A stretch of 64,000 bases of DNA from Flavobacterium sp. J49 (GTDB taxonomy: Bacteria > Bacteroidota > Bacteroidia > Flavobacteriales > Flavobacteriaceae). Below are positions 35,409-44,453 of this stretch, in pieces. Numbering within the stretch: the first letter of the stretch is position 1; every line of letters starts with the position of its first letter. Both the position numbers and the translations under genes were made by a program. The notes beneath the pieces are model-generated. The model had not been told where the DNA came from, ran no database searches, and saw only the letters and a list, made by a program, of their open reading frames with translations. The stretch spans positions 335,542 to 399,541 of the forward strand of contig NZ_JAAQQU010000105.1 in assembly GCF_011742145.1 (NCBI RefSeq), in the 5' to 3' direction.

Positions 35409-37361
35409 TTACAAAACAATGTTTAACCCCAACTTGAAATTTCTTCCACGGGTGGAGTAACCGATGTTTTCCACGAATTCTTCGTTTAATATATTGGTCA
35501 CCGAACCAAAAACGGTTAAGCGGTTTTTAATTAATTCATATTTTGCCAAAGCATTAACCAATTGGTAAGAATCCAATTTTACAAAGCTTGTTCCGAAAGT
35601 ATTTCCGTCAAAAAACGCATCGTTTCTCGCATCAAAATACTGGTAGTTTACATTGAATAAAGTTCTCGGCGTTGGCTGAAAATCCAATCCGGTATTGACT
35701 TTGTGCTTTGGAATCAATCGGTCTAACGCTTTATCAACCTGCGTGAACGTATAGTTTGCATTTACCCTTAATTTATCCATTACCTCAAAAGTCAATTCGG
35801 TTTCTACTCCTTTGGCTTTGTTGGTGCCATTAATGTTTATATAATAAGCTTCAAAGGTGTTTGAATCGAAAAAGAAATCAAACGAATTAGTTTGGTCGCG
35901 GTAAAAAGCTACGGCGTCAAACTTTACTTTTTTATTAAACAATTGCGTTTCAAAACCGGCTTCGATTGTCGTGTTTTTTTCTGGAGTTAAATCGGTGTTA
36001 CCATATTCAGAATACAATTGGTACAAACTTGGTGTGATATAGGCAGTGCTATAAGAAGCCAACACTTTGAAAGGAATTTTGGTTTTAAAATTGAACGAAG
36101 GATTAAAATTGGCCACCAAATTATTGCCATAAGCACTATGATTGTTTAATCGAATACCGGTGTTGATATTCAGTCCAAAGTCAAGATTGTACACAAAAGT
36201 GGTGTAACCATCTACAATATTGAACTTCGTGGTTTTGTTATCGATATTGCCATAAGGCGTTTCGCTCAACATATCATTGAATTGGTAATTTACACCCATA
36301 ATCAAGGCAAACTCGTTGGAGAAGCTGTATTTGTTAACGGCATCAACCACTACACTACGCGATTCATATAAGGAATAATCCGTTGCCGTTGTAAAACTGT
36401 TGTACTCATTATAATCACGGGCAATTTTGGTAAAACCGGAATTCAGAACAAATTCGCCTTTGTTGTATTTGAATTTCGGGGAGAATCCAAAACGAACTTG
36501 CTCTGAAGTGGTAGTATTGATATTGGTGTCATTAAAACCGGTGTTGTCAAAGGTTAAGTCGTAACCGTTTTTTAATCTGTCATAATTTCCAAAAAAATCT
36601 AAAGTCAGTCTATTAGTAGCTTTGAACCCCAATTTGGCCATGGCATTTTGTCTGGAGAATCTATCTTCTTCATACTTTACAGACTCATCTGGAGAAGCAA
36701 TTTGGGAGATATTTCCGGTTTCGGTACTGTTGAAACCGGCGAAGTAATTGACTTTCTTGTAGCTTCCGTTTACTGAAATTCCTTGGTTAAAATCTTGACC
36801 GTTGTATTTTTTATTGTCCGAAGTATTATTGGAGCCAATATTGACATAAGCATTACCTTCAATGGCTTTCTTAGATGCCTTTTTTAAAGTAATATTGATT
36901 ACGCCTGTGGCCGCGCCCGTTCCATACAAAGTACTCGCCGCGCCTTTCATCACCTCGATGCTTTCCACTTGTTCAACCGGCAGCAATCGCAAATCATACT
37001 CTAAGCTAATCCCTGATGCATCCGTAACCGGAATACCGTCAATGAGAATCAAGACTTGTCTGTTTTTTCCGCCGCGAATGTAGTAGCCTAAGTTTTTGCC
37101 GTTGGCCGATTGGTTGCCGTTGATTTCAACTCCCGTTACTTGGGATAAGACTGTGGCCAAACTTTGCCCCGACTTTTTCTCCAATTCTTTGGCCGAAATG
37201 ACTTCGATTACTTTTCCTGATTTCTCTTTGCTTTGTGCAAATTTGGTATCGGATATTACCACTTCTTTTAAGGAATTCACTTTGGTAGAATCCTGCTCTT
37301 GCGCATAAGCACAAGTGTTCAGCATAGCCAAAATAGCTACTGCTCTAACTGTTTTTTTCAT
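35409..37361 (-). CDS. btuB: TonB-dependent vitamin B12 receptor (BtuB-like)
   Basis: 650 residues, near the BtuB length of about 600. The signal peptide ends CAYAQ, followed by a TonB-box-like EVVISDT (33-39). The plug domain is at about 45-160, with YYIRGGKNRQVLILIDGIPV, LPVEQVESIEVMKG and GTGAATGVINI. A beta-barrel closes in GRNFKLGLNIVL with the terminal hydrophobic residue. The substrate is inferred from the cobalamin riboswitch in its leader and from the divergent importer genes. The promoter lies at 37636-37667. Confidence 0.92.
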   Translation of the reverse strand: MKKTVRAVAILAMLNTCAYAQEQDSTKVNSLKEVVISDTKFAQSKEKSGKVIEVISAKELEKKSGQSLATVLSQVTGVEINGNQSANGKNLGYYIRGGKNRQVLILIDGIPVTDASGISLEYDLRLLPVEQVESIEVMKGAASTLYGTGAATGVINITLKKASKKAIEGNAYVNIGSNNTSDNKKYNGQDFNQGISVNGSYKKVNYFAGFNSTETGNISQIASPDESVKYEEDRFSRQNAMAKLGFKATNRLTLDFFGNYDRLKNGYDLTFDNTGFNDTNINTTTSEQVRFGFSPKFKYNKGEFVLNSGFTKIARDYNEYNSFTTATDYSLYESRSVVVDAVNKYSFSNEFALIMGVNYQFNDMLSETPYGNIDNKTTKFNIVDGYTTFVYNLDFGLNINTGIRLNNHSAYGNNLVANFNPSFNFKTKIPFKVLASYSTAYITPSLYQLYSEYGNTDLTPEKNTTIEAGFETQLFNKKVKFDAVAFYRDQTNSFDFFFDSNTFEAYYININGTNKAKGVETELTFEVMDKLRVNANYTFTQVDKALDRLIPKHKVNTGLDFQPTPRTLFNVNYQYFDARNDAFFDGNTFGTSFVKLDSYQLVNALAKYELIKNRLTVFGSVTNILNEEFVENIGYSTRGRNFKLGLNIVL

Positions 37362-37455
37362 TTTTAAAATTCAACAATAATTTGATAATCTTGGGAGAAA
37401 AGCATAGAATTTACCCATACCCAAACCTTTTGTCCCGAAAGTTTGTTACTCGATG

Positions 37456-37630
37456 AAATAGGCAGGTCTCCTGGCTTGCGTCTTGTTGTTGACCTTCTCA
37501 TTCCGATATCGGAACAATGGTTTTGCAGATAACAACAAGCTTGATAGCTTACAGTTGCGGGAACAGCTTTGGATTTGAACCAAATTCCCTTTTAATGCGA
37601 TTTGAAAAACACAAATCGCAACCTTAATTC
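37456..37630 (-). ncRNA. Cobalamin riboswitch
   Basis: On the minus strand the leader of the receptor gene carries the B12 box AGCCAGGAGACCTGCC (37461-37476). Upstream are the conserved GCAACTGTAAGC and the AAAAGGGAA segment, with TTGGTTCAAATCCAA between as a stem. A perfect hairpin GCGATTTG/CAAATCGC (37597-37619) is at the 5' side. These are the core marks of the AdoCbl riboswitch, which lowers expression when cobalamin is plentiful. It serves only the minus-strand receptor, not the divergent importer genes. Confidence 0.95.
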
Positions 37631-37635
37631 GGGAA

Positions 37636-37667
37636 CAAAGGTAAAGGAATAAAAGAAACTTCTACAA
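37636..37667 (-). promoter_or_regulatory. Promoter of the riboswitch-btuB transcript
   Basis: On the minus strand TTG (37667-37665), 21 bases, then TACCTTTG (37643-37636), a full match to the flavobacterial pattern. Transcription would start about 37630, at the 5' edge of the riboswitch. Confidence 0.75.
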
Positions 37668-37680
37668 GAACACCGAGAAA

Positions 37681-37794
37681 TTATTTGTCTTTTTTCTTGG
37701 AGAACTTGACTATCAACCAAATAAATCCCACTAAAAAGTGAAGTAAAATAATTCCGCCAACGATGTACATAAAAGTATTGGAACTGTCTCTCAT
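37681..37794 (-). CDS. 37-aa single-span membrane peptide
   Basis: The frame starts at ATG 37794: MRDSSNTFMYIVGGIILLHF, then LVGFIWLIVKFSKKKDK. It is one strong membrane helix (about 9-29) with a basic tail, giving N-out/C-in by the positive-inside rule. It lies upstream of the btuB promoter and divergent from the importer genes. Function unknown; coding status rests on the well-formed helix and tail. Confidence 0.6.
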   Translation of the reverse strand: MRDSSNTFMYIVGGIILLHFLVGFIWLIVKFSKKKDK

Positions 37795-37882
37795 GACTCT
37801 ATTTTTGAGTAAATGTACAATCTCTTGCTGTTAGGTTTTGCATCAAATGTTACAAGAGTGATAATAATAAGTCACAATCTTA

Positions 37883-37890
37883 TACTTTTG
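37883..37890 (+). promoter_or_regulatory. -7 box of the B12 importer operon
   Basis: TACTTTTG matches TAnnTTTG and ends 13 bases before the ATG at 37904. No B12 box is present on this strand. Confidence 0.55.
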
Positions 37891-37903
37891 CAAAAACATT
37901 TTC

Positions 37904-39040
37904 ATGAAAAGCTTTTTCAACGTTCTATTGTCGGCACTCTTTTGTATCATACTAACGGGATGCAAAAACGAAACGAACACGGCACCGACCGCAGCGGTAG
38001 AAAATACCGTGCAATATGCCAAAGGTTTTTCCGTCCAAAATTATGACGGCTACACGGTTGTGAAAGTCCAAAACCCTTGGCCGAAAGCCACCAAGACTTA
38101 TACTTACGTTCTTAAAGAGAAAAACGGAATTATTCCCGACAACTTAAAGCAAAATACAATTATTTCGGTTCCGATAAAAAATATTGTAGTGACCTCAACC
38201 ACTCATATTCCTTCGTTGGAAATGTTGGATGAAGTTAATTCATTGGTTGGATTTCCGCATTTAGATTACATTTCTTCCGAAAAAGTGAGAGCCAGAATTG
38301 AAGCCGGAAAAGTAAAAGAATTGGGAAACAACCACGATTTAAACACCGAAGTCATTCTCAATTTACAACCCGATGTGATTATCGGTTACGGTATTGACAA
38401 CAACAATCCGACTTTGGATAATTTGCAAAAAAGCGGTTTGAAAATCATGCTCAACGGCGATTGGAACGAAGAAACGCCACTAGGCAAAGCCGAATGGATT
38501 AAGTTTTTTGGTGCTTTGTACGGCAAACAAAAAGAAGCCGATGAACTCTTTAGTAAAATTGAAAAAGACTATTTAAAAACCATAGAGATTGCCAAAAATG
38601 CCACCTATACACCTACTATTTTGGCCGGTGATATGTTTGAAGACCGTTGGTATTTGCCCAAAGGAACCAGCTGGGGAAGTTTATTTTTAAAAGAAGCCAA
38701 AGGCGACTATCTATGGGCAGCAACAAGCGGTACAGGCAGTTTGTCACTATCATTTGAAGCGGTTTTTGAAAAAGCCAAAAATGCCGATATTTGGATTACC
38801 TCGGGACAATTTTCTTCATTAAAAGAAATGACCGATAGGAATCCGCACTATGCACAGTTTACCGCTTTTAAAAATAAAAATGTATATTCGTTTAGCGGAA
38901 AAAAAGGAAAAACCGGCGGGATTTTATATTATGAATTGGCACCCAACCGACCGGATATAGTGTTGAAAGACATTGTCAAGATTTTACATCCTGAATTGTT
39001 GCCGAGTTACCAAACTTTCTTTTTTGAAAAATTAAAATAA
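37904..39040 (+). CDS. btuF: B12 ABC importer, substrate-binding lipoprotein (BtuF-like)
   Basis: 378 residues with a lipoprotein signal (SALFCIILTGC, Cys22). The periplasmic-binding fold of the FepB/BtuF type is seen in VVTSTTHIPSLEMLDEVNSLVGFP, in NTEVILNLQPDVIIGYG, and near the end in KNVYSFSGK with an ELAPNRPDIVLKDIVKILHPEL tail. In family members a long helix joins the two lobes. It hands substrate to the permease encoded next. Siderophore-iron is a possible alternative; the riboswitch-linked receptor nearby favours cobalamin. Confidence 0.88.
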   Translation: MKSFFNVLLSALFCIILTGCKNETNTAPTAAVENTVQYAKGFSVQNYDGYTVVKVQNPWPKATKTYTYVLKEKNGIIPDNLKQNTIISVPIKNIVVTSTTHIPSLEMLDEVNSLVGFPHLDYISSEKVRARIEAGKVKELGNNHDLNTEVILNLQPDVIIGYGIDNNNPTLDNLQKSGLKIMLNGDWNEETPLGKAEWIKFFGALYGKQKEADELFSKIEKDYLKTIEIAKNATYTPTILAGDMFEDRWYLPKGTSWGSLFLKEAKGDYLWAATSGTGSLSLSFEAVFEKAKNADIWITSGQFSSLKEMTDRNPHYAQFTAFKNKNVYSFSGKKGKTGGILYYELAPNRPDIVLKDIVKILHPELLPSYQTFFFEKLK

Positions 39041-39068
39041 AACTCAGATTTCACAGATTATCACAGAT

Positions 39069-40097
39069 TTGAAAACCAACAATCGAAATACTTTTCTCTT
39101 TACCTTTTTGTCATTGACATTGTTATTGGCCTTGCTATTAAACATTTCCTTTGGCCAAGTGGCGATTCCGGTAAAGGAAGTTTTTAAAAGTTTGTTTGGC
39201 GGTGTGGCCGAAAAAGAAACTTGGGAATACATCATTGTCAATTTCAGGTTGCCCAAAGCAATCACCGCAATTTTAGTCGGGATTGGCTTGTCTGTTAGTG
39301 GTTTGTTGATGCAAACCTTATTCCGAAATCCGTTGGCCGGACCTTATGTTTTGGGTTTGAGTTCAGGTTCAAGTTTAGGTGTGGCTTTTGTGATACTTGG
39401 TGCCGGATTGCTTCCTGCGGTTTTTTCGCAGTTCTTATTGTCTTCTTACGGTATCATCTTGGCTTCGTGTATGGGAAGTTTATTGGTTTTGTTGATGATT
39501 TTAATTGTTTCCCAACGACTGCGTGATACGATGTCGATATTAATTGTCGGCTTAATGTTCAGCAGTTTTACCGGAGCGATAGTGAGTGTGTTTAGTTATT
39601 TCAGTACGGCGGAACAATTGCAGAAATACACCTTTTGGTCAATGGGAAGTCTTGGCAATTTGTCTTGGCAAAATATAAGCTTACTCAGCTTATCGGTAGT
39701 CATCGGTTTGGTTTTAAGTTTGCTGACTTTAAAAGCTTTAGACGCCTTGCTATTGGGTGAAAATTACGCCAGAAGCATGGGCTTGAACCTCAAGAAAACG
39801 CGTTACTTAATCATATTGTCTACGAGCATTCTGGCCGGAAGCATTACTGCTTTTGCCGGACCGATTGCTTTTGTGGGCTTAGCGGTGCCTCATTTGTCGA
39901 AACTGATATTTCAAACCAGCAATCACCGAGTTTTATTTTTGAGTACCATAGTAATTGGTGCCATTATTATGTTATTTTGTGATACGATTTCACAAATGCC
40001 GGGCTTTGATTTTACATTGCCTATTAATGCCATAACTTCTATCATTGGTGCACCGGTAGTAATTTGGTTGATTGTCAGAAAAAAAAGTCTGTCTTAA
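39069..40097 (+). CDS. btuC: B12 ABC importer, permease (FecCD family, BtuC-like)
   Basis: 342 residues with about ten membrane spans and FecCD marks: NFRLPKAITAILVGIGLSVSGLLMQTLFRNPLAGPYVLGLSSGSSLG and AGPIAFVGLAVPHLSKLI. The start codon is TTG at 39069, because no ATG occurs in frame before residue 81 and a stop lies at 39033 upstream. The 28-base gap to btuF is filled by three CAGATT-type repeats. One base separates its stop from the ATPase gene. Confidence 0.9.
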   Translation: MKTNNRNTFLFTFLSLTLLLALLLNISFGQVAIPVKEVFKSLFGGVAEKETWEYIIVNFRLPKAITAILVGIGLSVSGLLMQTLFRNPLAGPYVLGLSSGSSLGVAFVILGAGLLPAVFSQFLLSSYGIILASCMGSLLVLLMILIVSQRLRDTMSILIVGLMFSSFTGAIVSVFSYFSTAEQLQKYTFWSMGSLGNLSWQNISLLSLSVVIGLVLSLLTLKALDALLLGENYARSMGLNLKKTRYLIILSTSILAGSITAFAGPIAFVGLAVPHLSKLIFQTSNHRVLFLSTIVIGAIIMLFCDTISQMPGFDFTLPINAITSIIGAPVVIWLIVRKKSLS

Positions 40098-40883
40098 ATG
40101 AACGTCAAAAAAAGCATAGTAACCACAACCAGTTTGAGTATTGGATACCATTCCAAAAAGGAAGATCATGCCATTGCCGAAAATCTGAATTTGAATTTGG
40201 CTGCCGGACAACTGATTTCTTTGGTTGGCGCTAATGGAATTGGGAAATCTACATTGTTGCGAACGTTAACCGGCCTTCAAAAACCTTTAAAAGGTACTGT
40301 CTTTCTTAACGAAAAAAACATACGGGATTATCAGTCTTCGGAATTGGCGCAAAATTTAAGCTTGGTGCTCACCGAAAAATTACCGCAAAGCAACCTCACA
40401 GTTTTTGAATTAATTGCTTTGGGAAGGCAACCCTACACCAATTGGTTGGGCAATCTTTCGCGGGAAGATTATGAAAAAATCAATCAAGCTATTGCGCTTA
40501 CGCATATCGAACATTTGGCGGCCAAAAAACACCACGAAATCAGTGACGGACAGTTACAGATTGTGTTAATCGCAAGGGCTTTGGCACAAGACACACCTCT
40601 GATTATATTGGATGAACCCACAACGCATTTGGATTTACTGCACAAAGTCTCGGTATTTAAACTGTTAAAAAAACTGTCTCAAGAAACCGATAAATGCATT
40701 TTATTCTCTACGCACGATATTGATTTGGCAATTCAATTGAGTGATGAAATGATTGTCATGACAGAAGAAAATGTGGTGCAAGACCAACCTTGTAACCTCA
40801 TTACGCAAGGTGTTTTCAGTTCGCTTTTCCAAGATGATTCTATCACTTTTGATGGTGAAAAAGGAAAGTTTGTGATTTCTTAA
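40098..40883 (+). CDS. btuD: B12 ABC importer, ATPase (BtuD-like)
   Basis: 261 residues. Walker A is GANGIGKST (44-52), the signature is ISDGQ (148-152, a variant of LSGGQ), Walker B is LIILDEPTTHLD (168-179), and the switch His is in STHDIDLA. It begins directly at the end of the permease gene and is presumably co-translated. It powers uptake through the inner membrane. Confidence 0.9.
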   Translation: MNVKKSIVTTTSLSIGYHSKKEDHAIAENLNLNLAAGQLISLVGANGIGKSTLLRTLTGLQKPLKGTVFLNEKNIRDYQSSELAQNLSLVLTEKLPQSNLTVFELIALGRQPYTNWLGNLSREDYEKINQAIALTHIEHLAAKKHHEISDGQLQIVLIARALAQDTPLIILDEPTTHLDLLHKVSVFKLLKKLSQETDKCILFSTHDIDLAIQLSDEMIVMTEENVVQDQPCNLITQGVFSSLFQDDSITFDGEKGKFVIS

Positions 40884-40894
40884 CGGAGTACTAG

Positions 40895-41356
40895 CTACTG
40901 ACCACTGCTCACTGATATTTGTCTTTTCGCTTCGCCGACTACAAAAGCAACAGAATTGGCAATGTTATAACTGCGAATTAAATTTGACATGGGTATGGTC
41001 AAATGGTTTTCGAATTGGGCCAAAACTTCTTGGCCGAGTCCAACGCTTTCTTTACCAAAAACCAACCAATCTTCATCCTGAAATTCGGCTTCATAGATGG
41101 ATTTCGAAGCATGTGAACTCATCAGAAACACTCTTGATTTATCCTTAATTTGAGCTACCCATTCGGCTACATTTTGGTATTCTGTAACATCTAGATGCAC
41201 CCAATAATCCAAACCCGAACGCTTTAAGTTTTTATCATTGATTTCAAATCCGAACGGATGAACGAGATGCAACCGACTTTGGGTTCCGACACTCAAACGG
41301 CCAATATTTCCGGTGTTGTTGGGGATTTCTGGTTCGACAAGAACTATATTAAGCAT
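40895..41356 (-). CDS. trmL: tRNA (cytidine/uridine-34 2'-O)-methyltransferase
   Basis: 153 residues, a SPOUT methyltransferase that modifies the wobble base of tRNA-Leu. The N-terminus has VLVEPEIPNNTGNIGR. The knot is formed by WLVFGKESVGL and IPMSNLIRSYNIANSVAFVVGEAKRQ. All three are the family's SAM-binding marks. The length matches E. coli TrmL (157). A tRNA-Leu gene is present in this window. It converges on btuD with 11 bases between stops. Confidence 0.93.
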   Translation of the reverse strand: MLNIVLVEPEIPNNTGNIGRLSVGTQSRLHLVHPFGFEINDKNLKRSGLDYWVHLDVTEYQNVAEWVAQIKDKSRVFLMSSHASKSIYEAEFQDEDWLVFGKESVGLGQEVLAQFENHLTIPMSNLIRSYNIANSVAFVVGEAKRQISVSSGQ

Positions 41357-41391
41357 TTTCAGATTGTTAGATTGTTAGACTTCTTAGATAG

Positions 41392-41955
41392 TTAGACGTT
41401 GAACTTATCGACTTCCAACACTTCTCCGGCCTTGAGTTGCAAAGATATATTTCCGATGCGGATTCTCACCAATCTCAAAGTTGGAAATCCCACCGCAGCG
41501 GTCATTTTTCGCACCTGACGGAATTTGCCTTCGGTTAATGTGATCGAAACCCAACTGGTTGGTCCGTGGCGTTCGTCTCGAATTCTTCTGCCTTCGCCGA
41601 TGGCATCGGGCAATTCGGTAATGTGTTTGGCTTTACAATTCTTGGTGGTGTAGCGAATGCCTTTGAAACCAATTTCGACGCCTTTTTTTAGTTGTTCAAT
41701 GGCTTCCGGTGTGATCAATCCGTCTACTTGGGCGTAGTATTCTTTCTCAATGGTTTTGCTTCTCACCATTTCGCTCATCATACCATCGGTCGTCAATAAA
41801 AGCAAGCCTTCGGAATCTTCATCCAAACGACCGATAGCCATAGTGCCTTCGGGAAAAACGTACAGTTCACCGAGCAGCTTTTTGTGTCGCTTTTTTTCGT
41901 AAATAAATTGGCTCAAATAACCGTGTGGCTTGTGAATTAAGAAGTGATGGTTCAT
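41392..41955 (-). CDS. rluE: 23S rRNA pseudouridine synthase (RluE-like)
   Basis: 187 residues from ATG 41955. It lacks an S4 domain and begins directly with HFLIHKPHGYLSQF. The catalytic Asp45 is in GRLDEDSEGLLLLTTDG. FRQVRKMTAAVGFPTLRLVRIRIG fits the RsuA/RluE branch. In E. coli RluE modifies U2457 of 23S rRNA. An in-frame ATG at 41988 would add 11 residues but falls in the terminator and promoter stretch. Confidence 0.88.
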   Translation of the reverse strand: MNHHFLIHKPHGYLSQFIYEKKRHKKLLGELYVFPEGTMAIGRLDEDSEGLLLLTTDGMMSEMVRSKTIEKEYYAQVDGLITPEAIEQLKKGVEIGFKGIRYTTKNCKAKHITELPDAIGEGRRIRDERHGPTSWVSITLTEGKFRQVRKMTAAVGFPTLRLVRIRIGNISLQLKAGEVLEVDKFNV

Positions 41956-41968
41956 AAAACGATTTTGG

Positions 41969-41976
41969 CAAAAATA
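41969..41976 (-). promoter_or_regulatory. -7 box of the rluE-like gene
   Basis: CAAAAATA on plus reads TATTTTTG on minus, fitting TAnnTTTG, 14 bases before ATG 41955. This supports that start. Confidence 0.45.
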
Positions 41977-42008
41977 AAAAAAGACCATCCGAAAAGGACA
42001 GTCTTTCT
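41977..42008 (-). terminator. Terminator of the DUF4476 gene
   Basis: Minus-strand AAAGACTGTCC and GGATGGTCTTT form a stem around TTTTC, followed by a T run. It is about 20 bases past the DUF4476 stop codon. Confidence 0.8.
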
Positions 42009-42027
42009 TGATTATGTTTAAAATAAA

Positions 42028-42981
42028 TTATTGTCTGCTTTGTACGTAATCTGACAATTCATCTACATTGCTGCTGAAAGAGAATATACCGTTGAGTTTG
42101 AAATAATTTCTTGGCTCAATACAATAATCGTATGCATATTTAGCAAAATCCAATTTGTTGTCTTCAAAATTAAAGGTATTGGCAATTTGGATGATTTGAT
42201 CCACATTCAAACAATTGGCTGTAATCACTTGTTTGGCTGTTTTCAAACGGGTATCTTCAAAACTTTGTTTTTTAATAGTTGCTAAAGCGGCATTGAAATT
42301 ACCTGAAGTCATACAAGTTCTTCCGTTACAACCTCTTACCGGCTCAATTACGTCAACCGGTCTTGTTCCGCCTACTTGCGTTGTGGTCGTTGTGGTCGTT
42401 TGAGTTACTGAACCACCGCCCATTGAATCATTTATGGTAATGCCCATATTAACTCCGCCTACATTTACGCCAACACCCATAGTAGCTCCACCGGTTTGAG
42501 TGGTGGTAGTTGTGGTAGTTTGGGCAATACCTGTCGTGGTTTGTTGCACAACTACCGGTGCCGGTCTTGGCTGTCCGTAATGGATTACGTGTACATTAGA
42601 TGGCGGAATAAAATCAGGACGAACCGGAATAGATGAAAAATAGTTGAGTTTCATCTTGGTTTTGTTGTTTTTGTCTCTTTTGATTTTATACGTTACATCA
42701 GAAAAAATGCCGTCTACATCGGTAAGCATCAAATTATTCTTTGAAATATCCATCAAGGATTTGTCTTCAAATCTGATTTTGGCATTGTAATAAGGTTGGT
42801 TTAAATCTTCCACCCTTAAATTGGTTTGCGGCACATCATTAATCACTTCTCCATTGAGGATTAAAGTAAATTTATCACCGTCTTCAGAGAAAATGGTCAA
42901 ATGCCCAACCGGACCGTTTAATTGTGCAAAAGTTGAAGCCGAAATCAACACAAGCACTAATAGAGTAATTTTTTTAATCAT
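42028..42981 (-). CDS. Secreted DUF4476 protein with Thr/Gly-rich linker
   Basis: 317 residues with a signal peptide (LLVLVLISASTFAQ). The N-terminal half (about 25-120) resembles a beta-rich unit with GHLTIFSEDGDKFTLILNGE. The middle (about 140-210) is low complexity: two runs of seven threonines, each preceded by Q, flank a Gly/Met/Val-rich stretch. The C-terminal 95 residues match DUF4476 (FNAALATIKKQSFEDTRLKTAKQVI and NKLDFAKYAYDYCIEP). The family role is unknown. It is a single-gene unit with its own terminator. Confidence 0.87.
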   Translation of the reverse strand: MIKKITLLVLVLISASTFAQLNGPVGHLTIFSEDGDKFTLILNGEVINDVPQTNLRVEDLNQPYYNAKIRFEDKSLMDISKNNLMLTDVDGIFSDVTYKIKRDKNNKTKMKLNYFSSIPVRPDFIPPSNVHVIHYGQPRPAPVVVQQTTTGIAQTTTTTTTQTGGATMGVGVNVGGVNMGITINDSMGGGSVTQTTTTTTTQVGGTRPVDVIEPVRGCNGRTCMTSGNFNAALATIKKQSFEDTRLKTAKQVITANCLNVDQIIQIANTFNFEDNKLDFAKYAYDYCIEPRNYFKLNGIFSFSSNVDELSDYVQSRQ

Positions 42982-43130
42982 AATTTTAAGCTTTAAAAAT
43001 TGGTTGTAATAATTTATTGTTCTTTTAATTGGGCTCTTTCAAAAACGGTGCCAAGATAAAAACATTTTTCAAAAGACAGCTCTTATTTAAGTTAAATCTG
43101 TGTATATTTAGACTCTTATTTTTAAAATTT

Positions 43131-44453
43131 ATGAACGACAGTTTTATGATTATCCTCGCCTTTGTCATCGCCTTAGCCATTGGAATTTTCCTTGGCAAAA
43201 CACTATTCTCTGCCCAATCAAAATCGGACAAAGCTTCATTGGAAGAAAAAATCAACGGTTTGCTGCAACAAATTGAACAACTGAAAAATCAAGTTAATCA
43301 AACCGCACAGGAACGCGAAAATATCCGTACCGAAAAAGAAGCCTTAGCCATTCAACTGTCGAAAAAAGAGACCGATTTTGAGAATCTTTGGGAACGAAAC
43401 AAAGAGCAAAAAGAAGAAGTCGAAAAACTACAAGAAAAGTTTACCAAAGAATTTGAAAATTTGGCCAACAAAATCTTAGAGGAAAAAACCGTAAAATTCA
43501 CGGAGCAAAACAAGGAAAACCTCAAAAACATTTTAACGCCGCTTCAAGACAAAATTCAATTGTTTGAAAAGAAAGTAGAAGACACACACAAAGAAAGTAT
43601 TGATTATCATGCAGCTTTGCGTCAACAAATCTTGGGTTTGCGTGAGATGAATGAACAGATGAGCAAAGAAACTTTGAATTTAACCAAAGCCTTAAAAGGC
43701 GACAGCAAAATGCAAGGCAATTGGGGAGAATTGATTTTGGAACGTGTCCTTGAAAAATCCGGATTGGAAAAAGGGCGCGAATATGAAGTACAGCAAAGTT
43801 TTGTAACCGAAGAAGGTAATCGCGTGTTTCCCGATGTGGTCATTAATTTACCGGACGGCAAAAAAATGGTAGTTGACTCCAAAGTAGCCTTAACGGCTTA
43901 TGAGCGTTATATCAATGCCGAGGAAGATTCCGAAAAAGCCCAATTTCTAAAAGAGCACGTCATTGCTATCAAAAGACACGTAGACCAATTGAGCGAGAAA
44001 AATTACCAGGATTTGTACCAAATGGAAAGTCCGGATTTTGTGTTGTTATTTATCCCCATTGAATCCGCATTTGCCTTGGCGCTCAATGAAGACACATCGC
44101 TTTACAACAAAGCTTTTGAAAAGAACATCGTAATTGTTACGCCTTCTACCCTTTTGGCCACTTTGCGAACCATCGACAGCATGTGGACCAATCAAAAACA
44201 ACAGGAAAACGCTTTGGAAATTGCCCGACAAGCCGGAGCTTTGTATGACAAATTTGAAGGTTTTGTGGGTGACTTGGTTAAAATTGGCAAGAAAATGGAC
44301 GAAGCCAAAGTCGAGTACCAAGGTGCGATGAACAAATTAGTAGATGGTAAAGGAAACTTAGTGACCAGTGTCGAAAAATTGAAAAAAATGGGTGCCAAAG
44401 CCAAAAAAGCATTACCCGAAAATATCTTAACCCGAGCCGAAAAAGATGAATAG
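43131..44453 (+). CDS. rmuC: RmuC family protein
   Basis: 440 residues from ATG 43131. The first 20 or so residues form a membrane anchor (MIILAFVIALAIGIFLGK). A coiled coil of about 120 residues follows, rich in Glu, Lys and Gln. The conserved nuclease-like domain has MQGNWGELILERVLEKSGL, VFPDVVINLPDGKKMVVDSKVALTAY and VTPSTLLATLRTI. RmuC limits recombination between inverted repeats. An extension to 43029 is AT-rich and lacks family features. The stop overlaps the next ATG by 8 bases. Confidence 0.93.
   Translation: MNDSFMIILAFVIALAIGIFLGKTLFSAQSKSDKASLEEKINGLLQQIEQLKNQVNQTAQERENIRTEKEALAIQLSKKETDFENLWERNKEQKEEVEKLQEKFTKEFENLANKILEEKTVKFTEQNKENLKNILTPLQDKIQLFEKKVEDTHKESIDYHAALRQQILGLREMNEQMSKETLNLTKALKGDSKMQGNWGELILERVLEKSGLEKGREYEVQQSFVTEEGNRVFPDVVINLPDGKKMVVDSKVALTAYERYINAEEDSEKAQFLKEHVIAIKRHVDQLSEKNYQDLYQMESPDFVLLFIPIESAFALALNEDTSLYNKAFEKNIVIVTPSTLLATLRTIDSMWTNQKQQENALEIARQAGALYDKFEGFVGDLVKIGKKMDEAKVEYQGAMNKLVDGKGNLVTSVEKLKKMGAKAKKALPENILTRAEKDE

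Noticed and set aside
37904..40883. Iron-siderophore importer
   Set aside because: The fold alone would allow it, but the divergent receptor carries a cobalamin riboswitch.
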